Of a stretch of 64,000 nucleotides of DNA, positions 45,305 through 56,457 are shown piece after piece; position 1 is the stretch's first letter, and each line of letters begins with the position of its first letter. This stretch comes from Hyphomicrobiales bacterium (GTDB taxonomy: Bacteria; Pseudomonadota; Alphaproteobacteria; Rhizobiales; Beijerinckiaceae). A program made the translations under genes and the position numbers. The notes below the pieces were generated by a model. The model was not told the DNA's origin, did no database searches, and saw only the letters and a program-made list of their open reading frames with translations. The stretch covers positions 2,493,501-2,557,500 of the forward strand of contig CAKNFJ010000001.1 in NCBI GenBank assembly GCA_930633495.1, written 5' to 3'.

Positions 45305-46581
45305 GCCGCCTCCGGAGGAGCCGTCAGCACGAGGCAGGTATTCTGGCCGCCGAAGCCGAAGGAGTTGGAGAGAACCGTCCTCACCTTCGCCTTGCGCGCC
45401 GCGTTGGGCACGACGTCGATGGCGATGGCGGGGTCGGGGTTCGCATAGTTGATCGTCGGCGGGATCGTGCCGTTGGCGATGGTGAGGAAGGAGATCACCG
45501 CCTCGACCGCGCCGGCCGCCGTCAGCGTGTGCCCGATCATCGACTTGTTCGAGGAGATCGGCAGCTTCGCCATGCGCTCGCCGAAGACGGCGGCGCAGCT
45601 CATCGCCTCCATCTTGTCGTTCTCGGGCGTCGAGGTGCCGTGGGCGTTGATGTAGTCGACATCGTCGGGCGTCAGCCCGGCATCGGCGAGCGCGTCCTGC
45701 ATGGCGAGGATGGCGGGCTTGCCGTCCGGACTCGAGCGGGTGCGGTGGAAGCCGTCGCCGCGCTCGCCGCAGCCGGCGACGATGCCGAGGATCGTGGCGC
45801 CGCGCTTGAGCGCATGGTCGTAATCCTCCAGCACCAAGGCGCCCGCGCCTTCGCCCATGACGAAGCCGTCGCGATTCTTCGAGAACGGCTTGGCCGCGCC
45901 TTCCGGCGGATCGTTCTGGGTCGACAGCGCCGAGAGCAGCGAGAAGCGGATCAGCGCCTCGGCATGGATCGAGCCGTCCGTGCCGATGCACAAGGCTGCC
46001 TGCGTATCGCCGCGGCGGATGGCCTCGACGCCCATCTGGATCGCGGTCGCGCCGGAGGAGCAGGCGGTCGAGAGTGAGATCGGCGAGCCCTTGGTACCGA
46101 AACGGTCGGCGATATGGTCGGCGACGCCGCCGAACACGAAGAGCTCGTGCATTGCCCGGAATTTGCCGGTGGCGGCGGTGCGCAGCAGGCCGTCGTAATC
46201 CGCTTCGCCAGAGGTGGCCTGGGCCATCTCCTGTTTCTGCGGCCATTCCATCTCGACGGGCGGCACCGCCATGAACAGCTCGCCCGGGAAATCGCCGGCC
46301 GCGCCGATGCCGCTCTGGCTCACGGCTTCCTCGGCCGCCAGCGTGGCGAGCTTCTCGGAGAGCTGCGGGGCGGTGAAGGGACCGTCGAACAGGAAATCGA
46401 CCGTGCCGCCGATGCTGGTCTTCAGCCCCTCGGTCGGAAAGCGATCGATGCGGTGGATACCCGATTTGCCGGCCGTCAGGGCCTGCCAGTTGGTCTCCTT
46501 GCCCTGGCCGAGCGAGGTGACGACGCCGAGGCCGGTGACGGCGACGAGCGGGCGGCCCTTGGCATCACGATGCGTGGTCAT
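45301..46581 (-). CDS. fabF1XL: Beta-ketoacyl-ACP synthase FabF1XL
   Basis: 426 residues, complete thiolase fold with all catalytic residues: Cys in SLSTACSSGATA, His in YINAHGTSTPEND and His in KSMIGHTLTAAGA, with the final NSFGFGGQN. It elongates the acyl chain on AcpXL with malonyl-ACP units to build the C28 acid of lipid A. A long insertion near residues 110-140 (VPPVEMEWPQKQEMAQATS) is typical for this branch of FabF proteins, as I recall. Neighbour fabF2 begins 12 bp upstream. Confidence 0.92.
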   Translation of the reverse strand: MTTHRDAKGRPLVAVTGLGVVTSLGQGKETNWQALTAGKSGIHRIDRFPTEGLKTSIGGTVDFLFDGPFTAPQLSEKLATLAAEEAVSQSGIGAAGDFPGELFMAVPPVEMEWPQKQEMAQATSGEADYDGLLRTAATGKFRAMHELFVFGGVADHIADRFGTKGSPISLSTACSSGATAIQMGVEAIRRGDTQAALCIGTDGSIHAEALIRFSLLSALSTQNDPPEGAAKPFSKNRDGFVMGEGAGALVLEDYDHALKRGATILGIVAGCGERGDGFHRTRSSPDGKPAILAMQDALADAGLTPDDVDYINAHGTSTPENDKMEAMSCAAVFGERMAKLPISSNKSMIGHTLTAAGAVEAVISFLTIANGTIPPTINYANPDPAIAIDVVPNAARKAKVRTVLSNSFGFGGQNTCLVLTAPPEAA

Positions 46582-46593
46582 GGCTTCAACCTC

Positions 46594-47739
46594 TCAGGCT
46601 TGAACCAGATGCGCGGCGCCCTCGCCGCGCCAGTGGCCGGCGCCGGTGACGAGCGCTTCCTTGGCCTGCCCGGCCGACACGGCGATCGCGGCCAGCGCCA
46701 CCGAGACTGGGAAGGCCGCCTCGACGCCATGGCCGACGAGATCGCCGGTGGCGATGCGCTTGGCCGCAGGGGCGGCAGCCTTTAGCGCGGCCGCTTCCTC
46801 GGCCGTGATGCCGGCGCAGCCGGTGGCGGCGGAGATGGCGAGGCTGTTGGCGCCCAGGGCGCCGAAGCCGCCGATCAGCTGCTTCAGGGCGGATTCGACG
46901 GTGCCCGGCGCGCGGCGGCTGCGGGCCGCGCCGGCATGGCTCAGCTTGGCATAGACCTTGGCGCCGCGCGCCGCGGCGCGCTCGGCCGATTCCAGCACGA
47001 GGAAGGCGCCGGCGCTGCCGGTGATCAGCCCCGGTGCATCCTCGCGCGCGAAAACCGGCGCGAAGCTGTCGCGGCGCAGATAGCCGCCGAGTTCGAAGAG
47101 CAGCAGCATGTCGCGGCGCTCGGCATTATAGGCGCCGCCCACGAGCATCAGCTCGGATTGGCCGGAAGCGATGCGGGCATGGGCCGTGCGGATCGCGTCG
47201 ACGCCGGCCTGCTCCTCGCCCATGAAGGTGCGCGAGGGGCCGGTGACGCCATGGACGATGGCAATGTTGCCGGCGAGCAGGTTGGAGAGCTGGGCGAGGA
47301 AGAGCGTGGGGCGCAGGTCGCCCATCAGGCGCTCGTTGAGGAAGGTGCCCGGCTCGTTGGCGCCGCGCAGGCCTTCGAGGATTGCCGCATCGACGGCATG
47401 GTCGCGCTCGCCGCCGCCGGCCGCGACGATGACCTGCAGGGCGCTCTTCGCCTCGGCGTCGTCCTTCAGCCCGGCGGAATCGAGGGCAAGCCCTGCGGCG
47501 TAGACGCCGAGGCGCTGCCAGGGCTCCATCTGGCGCTGGTCGGATTTCTTCGGGATCTGCCTGTCCAGCTCCAGCGCCATCAGGGGATGGACCGGGTAAG
47601 GCTTGAAGCTCTCGGTGTCGACGACCGGCGGGCCGCCGGCCGCGAGTGCGGCCGCGTGTGCGTCGATGCCTTCGCCGAGGCTGGAAGCGATGCCGATGCC
47701 GGTGATGACCACATCGCGACGGTTGGTGGCGCTGGTCAT
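46594..47739 (-). CDS. fabF2XL: Ketosynthase-like FabF2XL lacking the nucleophilic cysteine
   Basis: 381 residues, thiolase fold beginning RRDVVITGIGIASSLGEG and ending with GAGHWRGEGAAHL. At the place of the catalytic Cys the sequence reads GPSRTFMGEEQAGVDA: aligning from the following ARIASGQSELMLVGG puts Glu176 where the Cys should be. The first His (NAHGT) is also missing (SAATGCAGI), while the second survives in GDLVGHGVEAAFP. It is therefore not a normal condensing enzyme. It may pair with FabF1XL as a chain-length factor-like subunit. It overlaps fabZ by 4 bp. Confidence 0.88.
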   Translation of the reverse strand: MTSATNRRDVVITGIGIASSLGEGIDAHAAALAAGGPPVVDTESFKPYPVHPLMALELDRQIPKKSDQRQMEPWQRLGVYAAGLALDSAGLKDDAEAKSALQVIVAAGGGERDHAVDAAILEGLRGANEPGTFLNERLMGDLRPTLFLAQLSNLLAGNIAIVHGVTGPSRTFMGEEQAGVDAIRTAHARIASGQSELMLVGGAYNAERRDMLLLFELGGYLRRDSFAPVFAREDAPGLITGSAGAFLVLESAERAAARGAKVYAKLSHAGAARSRRAPGTVESALKQLIGGFGALGANSLAISAATGCAGITAEEAAALKAAAPAAKRIATGDLVGHGVEAAFPVSVALAAIAVSAGQAKEALVTGAGHWRGEGAAHLVQA

Positions 47740-48200
47740 GGCGCAGGCTCCGGCTTCAGGCCGATGGCTTCGATGCGGGCCTGCATGAGCGCGCGCATAT
47801 CGGCGGGGAAGGGCATCAGGCGGAAGCGCAGCTCGGCGTCGCAGATCGGCTTGCCGCCGCTGGTCAGCTTCGCCTTCGTTGCCGCGTAGCCGGAGCCCTC
47901 GATCACGAGCTCGGCGCTGGCTTCCAGCTCGGTGTTGGGCTCGACGAAGGTGCGGAAGCGCGCCTTGTCGACCGTCATCAGGAAGGGCATCTGCGTCAGG
48001 CCGTTGAGGCCGAGCAGGAGATAGCCGGAGGCCTGAGCCATCGTCTCGGTCAGGAGCACGCCCGGCACCAGCGGATGCCCGGGGAAGTGCCCTTCGAAGA
48101 CGGGGCTCTCGGAGGGGACGGTCGAGCGCGTGACGAGGCGCTTCTGCGACGGATCGAAGGTCACGACCCTGTCGATCATGTCGAAATATTCGAGGCGCAT
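47736..48200 (-). CDS. fabZXL: 3-hydroxyacyl-ACP dehydratase FabZXL
   Basis: 154 residues from ATG 48200. Hot-dog dehydratase with the catalytic His in VFEGHFPGHPLVPGVLLTETMAQASGYLLL, here followed by Glu-Thr rather than the usual FabZ pattern; DKARFRTFVEPNTELEASAELV is the second half. It dehydrates 3-hydroxyacyl intermediates bound to AcpXL. A palindromic repeat occupies the gap between it and acpXL, so both genes may still be in one transcript. Confidence 0.9.
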   Translation of the reverse strand: MRLEYFDMIDRVVTFDPSQKRLVTRSTVPSESPVFEGHFPGHPLVPGVLLTETMAQASGYLLLGLNGLTQMPFLMTVDKARFRTFVEPNTELEASAELVIEGSGYAATKAKLTSGGKPICDAELRFRLMPFPADMRALMQARIEAIGLKPEPAP

Positions 48201-48224
48201 GCGATCCTTGGTCTCATGAGCACC

Positions 48225-48327
48225 AGAGCATTTCCGCGTCTCTTCAAAACCGCGGAATTGCTCCGGCCCTTCGGTGGGTCGCATTTTCTTCCCGCGAACC
48301 GGAGTCCACTTCGCTCGAAAATGCTCT
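48225..48327. repeat. Palindromic repeat between acpXL and fabZXL
   Basis: AGAGCATTTCCGCG opens it and CGAAAATGCTCT closes it; an inner GCATTTTCTTCCCGCGAACC and GGAGTCCACTTCGC are the core words of a repeat common in Rhizobiales. A related copy lies at 61412-61506 and a shorter one at 55761-55810. Confidence 0.7.
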
Positions 48328-48431
48328 AGAACGGCGCGAGGCCGCGGCACGGACCGGACGATCCGCGCAACGGCCCCTATGCTCTATCGGGAGCGGCGCG
48401 CCGGCTCAAGTCCGGCGGCGGCGGAAGGTTA

Positions 48432-48713
48432 TTACGCCTTCTTGGCGGCGACGAGATCGTCGATGCGCTTGCAGAGGTTCTCGAGCACGAAATACTGCTC
48501 GGCCGGGGCCTTGCCCTCGTTGACTTCCTGCGTCCACTGCTCGAGCGGGAGCTTGATGCCGAAGGCCTTGTCGATCGCGAAGGCGATGTCGAGGAAGGCC
48601 AGGGAATCGATGCCGAGATCGTCGATCGCGTGGCTCTGCGGGGTGATCTTCTCGCGCGGAATATCGCAGGTTTCGGAAATGATGCCGGCGACCGTCTCGA
48701 ACGTAGCGGACAT
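48432..48713 (-). CDS. acpXL: Acyl carrier protein AcpXL for lipid A C28 fatty acid
   Basis: 93 residues. The phosphopantetheine Ser is in [22 protein letters not shown], and the C-terminal [25 protein letters not shown] is highly specific for rhizobial AcpXL (longer than a normal ACP). It carries the growing 27-hydroxy-octacosanoyl chain. A strong start context precedes the ATG at 48713. This gene identifies the whole cluster. Confidence 0.97.
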   Translation of the reverse strand: MSATFETVAGIISETCDIPREKITPQSHAIDDLGIDSLAFLDIAFAIDKAFGIKLPLEQWTQEVNEGKAPAEQYFVLENLCKRIDDLVAAKKA

Positions 48714-48867
48714 GCTGCGGGTGCTCCCGTCTGTTGTCGGTGATGGCGGACGACATCCGAGCGCGGGAACTCGCCCTGCGCCTGCCCCTAGTCGCCACCG
48801 AGGATGACTGAACCGCCCCCTTACACTGCGGCGGCCGCGAGGACAACCGGGGCGGGTCCTCAATGCA

Positions 48868-48893
48868 TCATGGCCGGCTTGCGCCGGCCATGA
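48868..48893. repeat. Short perfect hairpin after acnA
   Basis: An 11-bp dyad TCATGGCCGGC with its complement around a TTGC loop, 24 bp beyond the acnA stop. There is no T run, so it may be a minimal repeat or stabilise the 3' end of the acnA message. Confidence 0.65.
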
Positions 48894-48916
48894 CCCGTTT
48901 CGGTTCTGCTACCCGT

Positions 48917-51616
<2,700 letters not shown>

Positions 51617-51835
51617 TCGGGCATGATCCTGATCAAGGGGTTGCGGTCGCGACCGGCACGCCCTTGCGGACGCAGCCGTTCGAAGGCCTAATGCGCGTGA
51701 CGCGCGCGCCGCCTCGGGAGTGCCCGAGCCCCGCGCCGGATCGGCGTGCGGCGTAGCCGCAGGTTCTATAGAGCAATTCCAAGAAGCGCGCTAGATGAAC
51801 GAAATGTGGTCGCATGCATCGGCGGCAGCTCTGCC

Positions 51836-52459
51836 TTGACGCAAAATTCATTCCTCCCGCTGTGCCTTCGCGCCGAGAATCTCGCCTGCCGCCGCGGCGG
51901 CCGCCTGATCTTCGAAGGGCTGAGCTTCGTGCTGAACGCCGGCGAGGCGATCGCGCTCACCGGCCGCAACGGCGCCGGCAAATCGAGCCTCATCGCCATG
52001 TTGTGCGGGCGTCTGCGGCCGGATGACGGCCTGATCCGGCTGGAAGGCGGCGAGGACGATGCCCAACTCGCCGAAATCTCGCATCTCGTCGGCCATCGCG
52101 ACGGGCTCAAGACGGCGCTGACGGCACGGGAGAATCTCGCTTTCGCCCAGGCCGTGCTCGGGGACGCGGCTCTTGTGCCGGAGCAGGCGCTGGCCGTGGT
52201 CGGGCTTGCCCATGCGACGGAATTGCCGGTCGGCTATCTCTCGGCCGGCCAGCGGCGGCGGGTGGCTCTGGCGCGGCTCCTGGTCTCGCGCCGGCCCTTC
52301 TGGCTGCTCGACGAGCCGATGTCGGCGCTCGATACGGCGTCCCAGGCCATGCTCGCGGGATTGATGCGCGATCATCTCGCCCAGGGCGGAGCGATCCTGG
52401 CCGCGACGCACGGCCCGCTCGGGCTGGACGGGACGCGCGAAGTGAGGATCGGGCCATGA
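51836..52459 (+). CDS. ccmA: Heme exporter ATPase CcmA
   Basis: About 207 residues from a TTG at 51836; a GTG at 51806 is another possible start and neither has a convincing ribosome site. Walker A is LTGRNGAGKSSLIAM, the signature YLSAGQRRRVALARL and Walker B PFWLLDEPMSALD, in line with CcmA. With CcmB and CcmC it forms the complex that releases holo-CcmE during cytochrome c maturation. It overlaps ccmB by 4 bp. Confidence 0.9.
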   Translation: MTQNSFLPLCLRAENLACRRGGRLIFEGLSFVLNAGEAIALTGRNGAGKSSLIAMLCGRLRPDDGLIRLEGGEDDAQLAEISHLVGHRDGLKTALTARENLAFAQAVLGDAALVPEQALAVVGLAHATELPVGYLSAGQRRRVALARLLVSRRPFWLLDEPMSALDTASQAMLAGLMRDHLAQGGAILAATHGPLGLDGTREVRIGP

Positions 52460-53124
52460 GCGGCGCCTTCCTCGCAATCCTGAAGCGCGATCTGGCGCTG
52501 GCGGCGCGCGCCGGCGGCGGTGGCGAGCTGGCGCTCGTGTTTTTCCTGACCCTCGTCGTGCTGGTGCCTTTTGCGCTCGGGCCGGATCTCAACCTGCTGT
52601 CGCGGATCGGCCCGGCGATCCTTTGGCTCGGCGCGCTGCTCTCAGTGCTGATCGGGCTCGACAGGCTGTTTCAGAGCGACGAGGAGGACGGCTCGCTCGA
52701 TCTGATCCGGGCTTCGGCCTTGCCGCTCGAGCTCGCCGTGCTGGCCAAGGGGCTGGCGCATTGGCTGACGACCGGCCTGCCGCTGGCGCTGGTCTCGCCC
52801 TTGCTCGGCCTGCTCGTGGCCTTGCCGGGGGAGGGTGTGCTGCCGCTGGTCGCGACGCTGCTGGTCGGTACGCCCGCCCTGAGCTTTATCGGGGCGGGGG
52901 GAGCGGCGCTCGCCGCGAGCCTGCGGCGCGGCGGGTTGATCGTGCCGGTGCTAGTCGCGCCGCTCACCGTGCCGGTGCTGATCTTCGGCGTCGCCACCGC
53001 CAATGCGGCACTCGGCGGCACCGTGCCGTTCCTCACGCCCTTCCTGATCCTCTGCGCGATCTCGCTGGCCGCGATCGTGGTGGGGACGATCGCGGCGGCG
53101 GCGGCCCTGCGTCAGGCCGATTGA
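52456..53124 (+). CDS. ccmB: Heme exporter subunit CcmB
   Basis: 222 residues, six membrane spans. Typical segments are FLAILKRDLALAARAGG, FFLTLVVLVPFALGPDLNLLSRIGPAILWLGALLSVLIGLDRLF, DGSLDLI and RRGGLIVPVLVAPLTVPVLIFGV. It forms the membrane part of the CcmABCD complex. It overlaps ccmA; the gap of 121 bp to the ccmC start has no other gene. Confidence 0.94.
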   Translation: MSGAFLAILKRDLALAARAGGGGELALVFFLTLVVLVPFALGPDLNLLSRIGPAILWLGALLSVLIGLDRLFQSDEEDGSLDLIRASALPLELAVLAKGLAHWLTTGLPLALVSPLLGLLVALPGEGVLPLVATLLVGTPALSFIGAGGAALAASLRRGGLIVPVLVAPLTVPVLIFGVATANAALGGTVPFLTPFLILCAISLAAIVVGTIAAAAALRQAD

Positions 53125-53245
53125 CCGATGTCCGCCCCTCCGGTTCGTGATGTCGCAGCCGGCGCGGGCGCATTGCTTGGAAGTGGTCGAGATTGCTAAA
53201 AGCTGCGGCCATGGCACCCCAGCCCCGGATGACAGCGCCCGCACG

Positions 53246-54007
53246 ATGGCCAGCCTGATCGACCTCGCCAATCCGACGCGCTTCATGCGCTTCTCGGCCG
53301 TGCTGCTGCCATGGCTCGCGGCGGTTTCGGCGCTGCTGATCGTCGTCGGGCTTTATCTCGCCTGGTTCGCCGCTCCGGCCGATTACCAGCAGGGCGAGAC
53401 GATCCGGATCATGTTCATCCATGTCCCGGCCGCCTGGCTCGCCATGATGTTTTATTCGATGATGGCGCTCTCGGCGCTTGGCACGCTGGTCTGGCGCCAC
53501 CCGCTCGCCGATGTCGCGCAAAAGGCCGCGGCGCCGATCGGGGCCTGCTTCGCGCTCACCTGCCTGATCACCGGCGCGCTCTGGGGCAAGCCGATGTGGG
53601 GCACCTACTGGGTCTGGGATGCGCGCCTGACCTCGGTGCTGGTGCTGCTGCTGGTCTATCTCGGCATCATCGCGCTCTGGCGCGTGCTGGACGAGCCGTC
53701 GCGGGCGGCGCGCGCTGTCGCCATCCTGACGCTGGTCGGCTTTGTCAACGTGCCGATCATCAAGTTCTCGGTCGATTGGTGGAATACGCTGCACCAGCCC
53801 GCTTCCGTCCTGCGGATGGGCGGACCGACGATCCATCCCTCGATGCTGTGGCCGCTGCTGATCCTGGCCGTCGGCTTCACGCTCTTCGCGCTAGCGCTGC
53901 ACATGCTGGCGATGCGGGCCGAGATCATGCGCCGGCGCGTGCGGACGCTGACGATCCTCGAAGCCGAGCGTCTCGACCGGCTCGCGGCGCAAGGACTGCC
54001 GGCATGA
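53246..54007 (+). CDS. ccmC: Heme exporter/handling protein CcmC
   Basis: 253 residues from ATG 53246. Six membrane spans with the tryptophan-rich WWD-type motif WGTYWVWDARLTS (about 120-132) and the two heme-ligand histidines in FIHVPAAW and NTLHQPASV. It presents heme to CcmE on the periplasmic side. Upstream in-frame codons to 53147 do not resemble the family and were left out. It overlaps ccmD. Confidence 0.94.
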   Translation: MASLIDLANPTRFMRFSAVLLPWLAAVSALLIVVGLYLAWFAAPADYQQGETIRIMFIHVPAAWLAMMFYSMMALSALGTLVWRHPLADVAQKAAAPIGACFALTCLITGALWGKPMWGTYWVWDARLTSVLVLLLVYLGIIALWRVLDEPSRAARAVAILTLVGFVNVPIIKFSVDWWNTLHQPASVLRMGGPTIHPSMLWPLLILAVGFTLFALALHMLAMRAEIMRRRVRTLTILEAERLDRLAAQGLPA

Positions 54008-54189
54008 GCGCGCTGATGGACAGCATCGGGCCGCATGCCGGCTTCATCCTCGCCGCCTATGGTGCGTCGGCCGTCATTCTCGCCGGGCTGACGCTGGCGA
54101 TCCTGCGCGATCATCGCGCCCAGAAACAGGCGCTCGACGCGCTGGAGCGCCGTGGCGCCGGCCGCCGCTCGGGCCGGGAGACGGCATGA
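54004..54189 (+). CDS. ccmD: Heme exporter protein CcmD
   Basis: 61 residues: one membrane span (HAGFILAAYGASAVILAGLTLAIL) preceded by GPHAG and followed by the basic tail DHRAQKQALDALERRG, the usual CcmD form. It is needed to release holo-CcmE from CcmABC. Translational overlap with both neighbours. Confidence 0.92.
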   Translation: MSALMDSIGPHAGFILAAYGASAVILAGLTLAILRDHRAQKQALDALERRGAGRRSGRETA

Positions 54190-54779
54190 GCCAGACCGAA
54201 GCCGCACCCCGGCGCCGTTCGCCCCTGCTTTTCCTCGTGCCGCTGCTCGTCTTTGGCGCGCTTGCCGTCGTCTTCGGCATCGGATTGTTCACGGGCGACA
54301 AGAGCAAGGTCCCGTCCGCGCTGATCGGCCGTGTCGCGCCCGCGATCACGCTCGCCCCGCTGGAGGGGCTGCAGCGCGCCGGCCAGCCGGTGCCGGCCTT
54401 CGGCAACGCTGATCTGGCCAAGGGGAAGGCGACCCTGGTCAATGTCTGGGCGAGCTGGTGCGCGCCCTGCCGGGTCGAGCATCCCGTGCTGATGGGTCTT
54501 GCCCAGACCGATGCGGTGAAGCAGGGCAAGGTCGCGCTGGTCGGGATGAACTACAAGGACGAGGCCGAGAACGCGCGCCGCTTCCTCGGCGCCCTCGGCA
54601 ATCCCTTCTCGGCCGTCGGCGTCGACCGGGCCGGGCGGGCCGCCATCGAGTGGGGCGTCTACGGCGTGCCCGAGACCTTCGTCATCGGCCCGGACGGACA
54701 TATCCTCGACAAGCATGTCGGGCCGCTCGACCAGATGGCGGCGAGCAAGCTGCTCCAGCGGGCGCTGAAGGCCCGCTGA
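54186..54779 (+). CDS. ccmG: Cytochrome c maturation thioredoxin CcmG/DsbE
   Basis: 197 residues. One N-terminal membrane anchor (LLFLVPLLVFGALAVVFGIGLF) and a periplasmic thioredoxin fold: VNVWASWCAPCRVEHPVL with the active WCAPC, GMNYKDEAENARRFL and YGVPETFVIGPDG with the cis-Pro. It reduces apocytochrome c cysteines before heme attachment. ccmE, ccmF and ccmH are not in this window, as often in alphaproteobacteria where they form a second operon. Confidence 0.95.
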   Translation: MSQTEAAPRRRSPLLFLVPLLVFGALAVVFGIGLFTGDKSKVPSALIGRVAPAITLAPLEGLQRAGQPVPAFGNADLAKGKATLVNVWASWCAPCRVEHPVLMGLAQTDAVKQGKVALVGMNYKDEAENARRFLGALGNPFSAVGVDRAGRAAIEWGVYGVPETFVIGPDGHILDKHVGPLDQMAASKLLQRALKAR

Positions 54780-54782
54780 GGA

Positions 54783-55478
54783 TCAGGCCGCGCGCCTGGA
54801 GCTGACGAGGCTGTCGAACAGGCCGCGTCCGTCCGTGCCGCCGACCAGCGAATCGATCAGGTTCTCCGGGTGCGGCATCAGGCCAAGCACGTTGAAGCCC
54901 GGCGAATAGATGCCGGCGATCCCGTTGAGCGAGCCGTTGGGGTTCGCCGCGGGCGTGACGTTGCCTTCGGCATCCGCATAGCGGAAGGCGACAAGGCCCT
55001 CGCCTTCGAGGCGGGCCAGCGTCTCGGCATCCGCGATGTAGTTGCCCTCGCCATGGGCGATGCAGACGTCGATCGCCTGCCCCTGCGCATAGGCGCGGGT
55101 ATAGGGCGTGTCGTTGCGCTCGACCTTGAGATGCTGGCGCCTGCAGACGAATTTGAGGTTGGCATTGCGCACGAGGATGCCGGGCAGGAGCCCCGCCTCG
55201 CAGGCGATCTGGAAGCCGTTGCAGATGCCGAGCACATAGCCGCCGCGGGCCGCATGGGCGCGGGTGGCGTCCATGATGTGGGCACGGCCGGCGATGGCGC
55301 CGGTGCGCAGATAGTCGCCATAGGAAAAGCCGCCCGGCAGCACGACGAGGTCGACGCCCTTAGGCAGCTCGGTGTCGGCATGCCAGACATGGGTGACATC
55401 GGCGCCGGCCTGCCTCAGTGCCTTGGCGACGTCGCCGTCACGGTTGGAGCCCGGAAAGGTGATGACGGCGGCCTTCAT
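54783..55478 (-). CDS. purQ: Phosphoribosylformylglycinamidine synthase, glutaminase subunit PurQ
   Basis: 231 residues, class I glutaminase. FPGSNRDGDVAKAL at the start, nucleophile Cys in YVLGICNGFQIACEAGLLPG, and the catalytic His and Glu in VLGLMPHPENLIDS. It provides ammonia to PurL for the fourth step of purine synthesis. purS lies 3 bp upstream. purL is not found downstream; the next gene is ccmG on the opposite strand. Confidence 0.96.
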   Translation of the reverse strand: MKAAVITFPGSNRDGDVAKALRQAGADVTHVWHADTELPKGVDLVVLPGGFSYGDYLRTGAIAGRAHIMDATRAHAARGGYVLGICNGFQIACEAGLLPGILVRNANLKFVCRRQHLKVERNDTPYTRAYAQGQAIDVCIAHGEGNYIADAETLARLEGEGLVAFRYADAEGNVTPAANPNGSLNGIAGIYSPGFNVLGLMPHPENLIDSLVGGTDGRGLFDSLVSSRRAA

Positions 55479-55481
55479 GGG

Positions 55482-55724
55482 TCAGGCTCCGATTTCGACG
55501 CGGTAGTTTTCGATCACCGTATTGGCGAGCAGCTTCTCGCAGGCGGCCTTGAGCGCGGCTTCGGCGGCGGCCTTGTCGGCGGTCGAGAGCTCGATGTCGA
55601 AGACCTTGCCCTGGCGCACGGAGCCGACGCCATCGATGCCGAGCGACTTCAGCGCGCCTTCGATCGCCTTGCCCTGCGGATCGAGCACGCCGTTCTTCAG
55701 GGTGACGGTGACGCGGGCTTTCAT
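55482..55724 (-). CDS. purS: Phosphoribosylformylglycinamidine synthase subunit PurS
   Basis: 80 residues: KARVTVTLKNGVLDPQGKAIEGALKSLGIDGVGSVRQGKVFDIELS and ANTVIENYRVEIG, the full PurS fold. PurS dimers bridge PurL and PurQ. Next to purQ with a 3-bp gap. Confidence 0.96.
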   Translation of the reverse strand: MKARVTVTLKNGVLDPQGKAIEGALKSLGIDGVGSVRQGKVFDIELSTADKAAAEAALKAACEKLLANTVIENYRVEIGA

Positions 55725-55760
55725 GGGGTTCTCCGGACGCGGATTGTTACGGGGTGCCTT

Positions 55761-55810
55761 AGAGCATGTTCCGCAAAAGTGGAAACCACTTTTGCGATCG
55801 GAACAGGCTC
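55761..55810. repeat. Palindrome upstream of purS
   Basis: CGCAAAAGTGG and CCACTTTTGCG form an 11-bp dyad around AAA, inside outer words AGAGCATGTTCCG and CGGAACAGGCTC. It is the short form of the AGAGCAT repeat family. Located between the purS start and the lipoprotein gene stop. Confidence 0.75.
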
Positions 55811-55831
55811 AACCTCCTGGTTTCACATGAA

Positions 55832-56416
55832 TCAGCGGCTGCGCCAGGCGGCTTCGGCATCGCGGCGCGCGGCGTCGGCCGTGTCGCTCACGCCGAGCGC
55901 AACCACGAGCCGATCGTTCTCGCGGCCGTAGAGAATGGCGGTGACGGCCTGGCGGCCTGCCTTGTCGAGCGAGCGGATCGTGACGAGCACGCCCCTGGCT
56001 TCGGTCGAATCGATGCGGGCGACGTCCGTCGTGCTGCGGGCGGGCTTCGTTTCCGCCTTTTTCTTCTGGTTGCGCTGCGCCTTGCGACGCTCGGCCGCCT
56101 TTGCCGCCGCCAACCGGGCGAAGGCTTCCCCAAGGCGGGCCGGGCTTTCGGAGAGCGCCCGTTCCATGTCGCGGGCCTGTTCGCCTTCGAGGGCGATGAC
56201 CGCGGCAAAGCCCTGGCGGACGCAGGATTCGCGCGGGCAGAACACCATCGTGCGGGCTTCGAGCCCGTCGTTCAGCACCCAGGAGCCGATGGGCAGGCGG
56301 TGCCAGCCCTCGGAGGCCGGCAGTTCGGCGATGCCGGCACCGAACTGGTCGGCACAGGCTGAGAGCAGGAGGCCGGCGCCGATCAGCAGGGCCGCGACAT
56401 GAAAACGGGAGCGCAT
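55832..56416 (-). CDS. Putative lipoprotein of unknown function
   Basis: 194 residues from ATG 56416, chosen for GGGAG upstream and because the signal sequence then starts well (RSRFHVAALLIGAGLLLSAC); the lipobox Cys is residue 20. After it, FGAGIAELPASEGWHRLPIGSWVLNDGLEARTMVFCPRESC and FAAVIALEGEQ form a conserved-looking domain with two Cys, followed by a Lys/Arg-rich helix (about 115-135) and a final beta-type region. No named family recognised. It lies between purC and purS on the same strand. Confidence 0.75.
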   Translation of the reverse strand: MRSRFHVAALLIGAGLLLSACADQFGAGIAELPASEGWHRLPIGSWVLNDGLEARTMVFCPRESCVRQGFAAVIALEGEQARDMERALSESPARLGEAFARLAAAKAAERRKAQRNQKKKAETKPARSTTDVARIDSTEARGVLVTIRSLDKAGRQAVTAILYGRENDRLVVALGVSDTADAARRDAEAAWRSR

Positions 56417-56457
56417 GCGCTCCCGCTTCATCGGCGATTGTGGCCGCGTGACGACGC

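Noticed and set aside
53147..53245. Upstream extension of CcmC
   Set aside because: The added 33 residues do not fit the family, and the ATG at 53246 gives the normal CcmC length.
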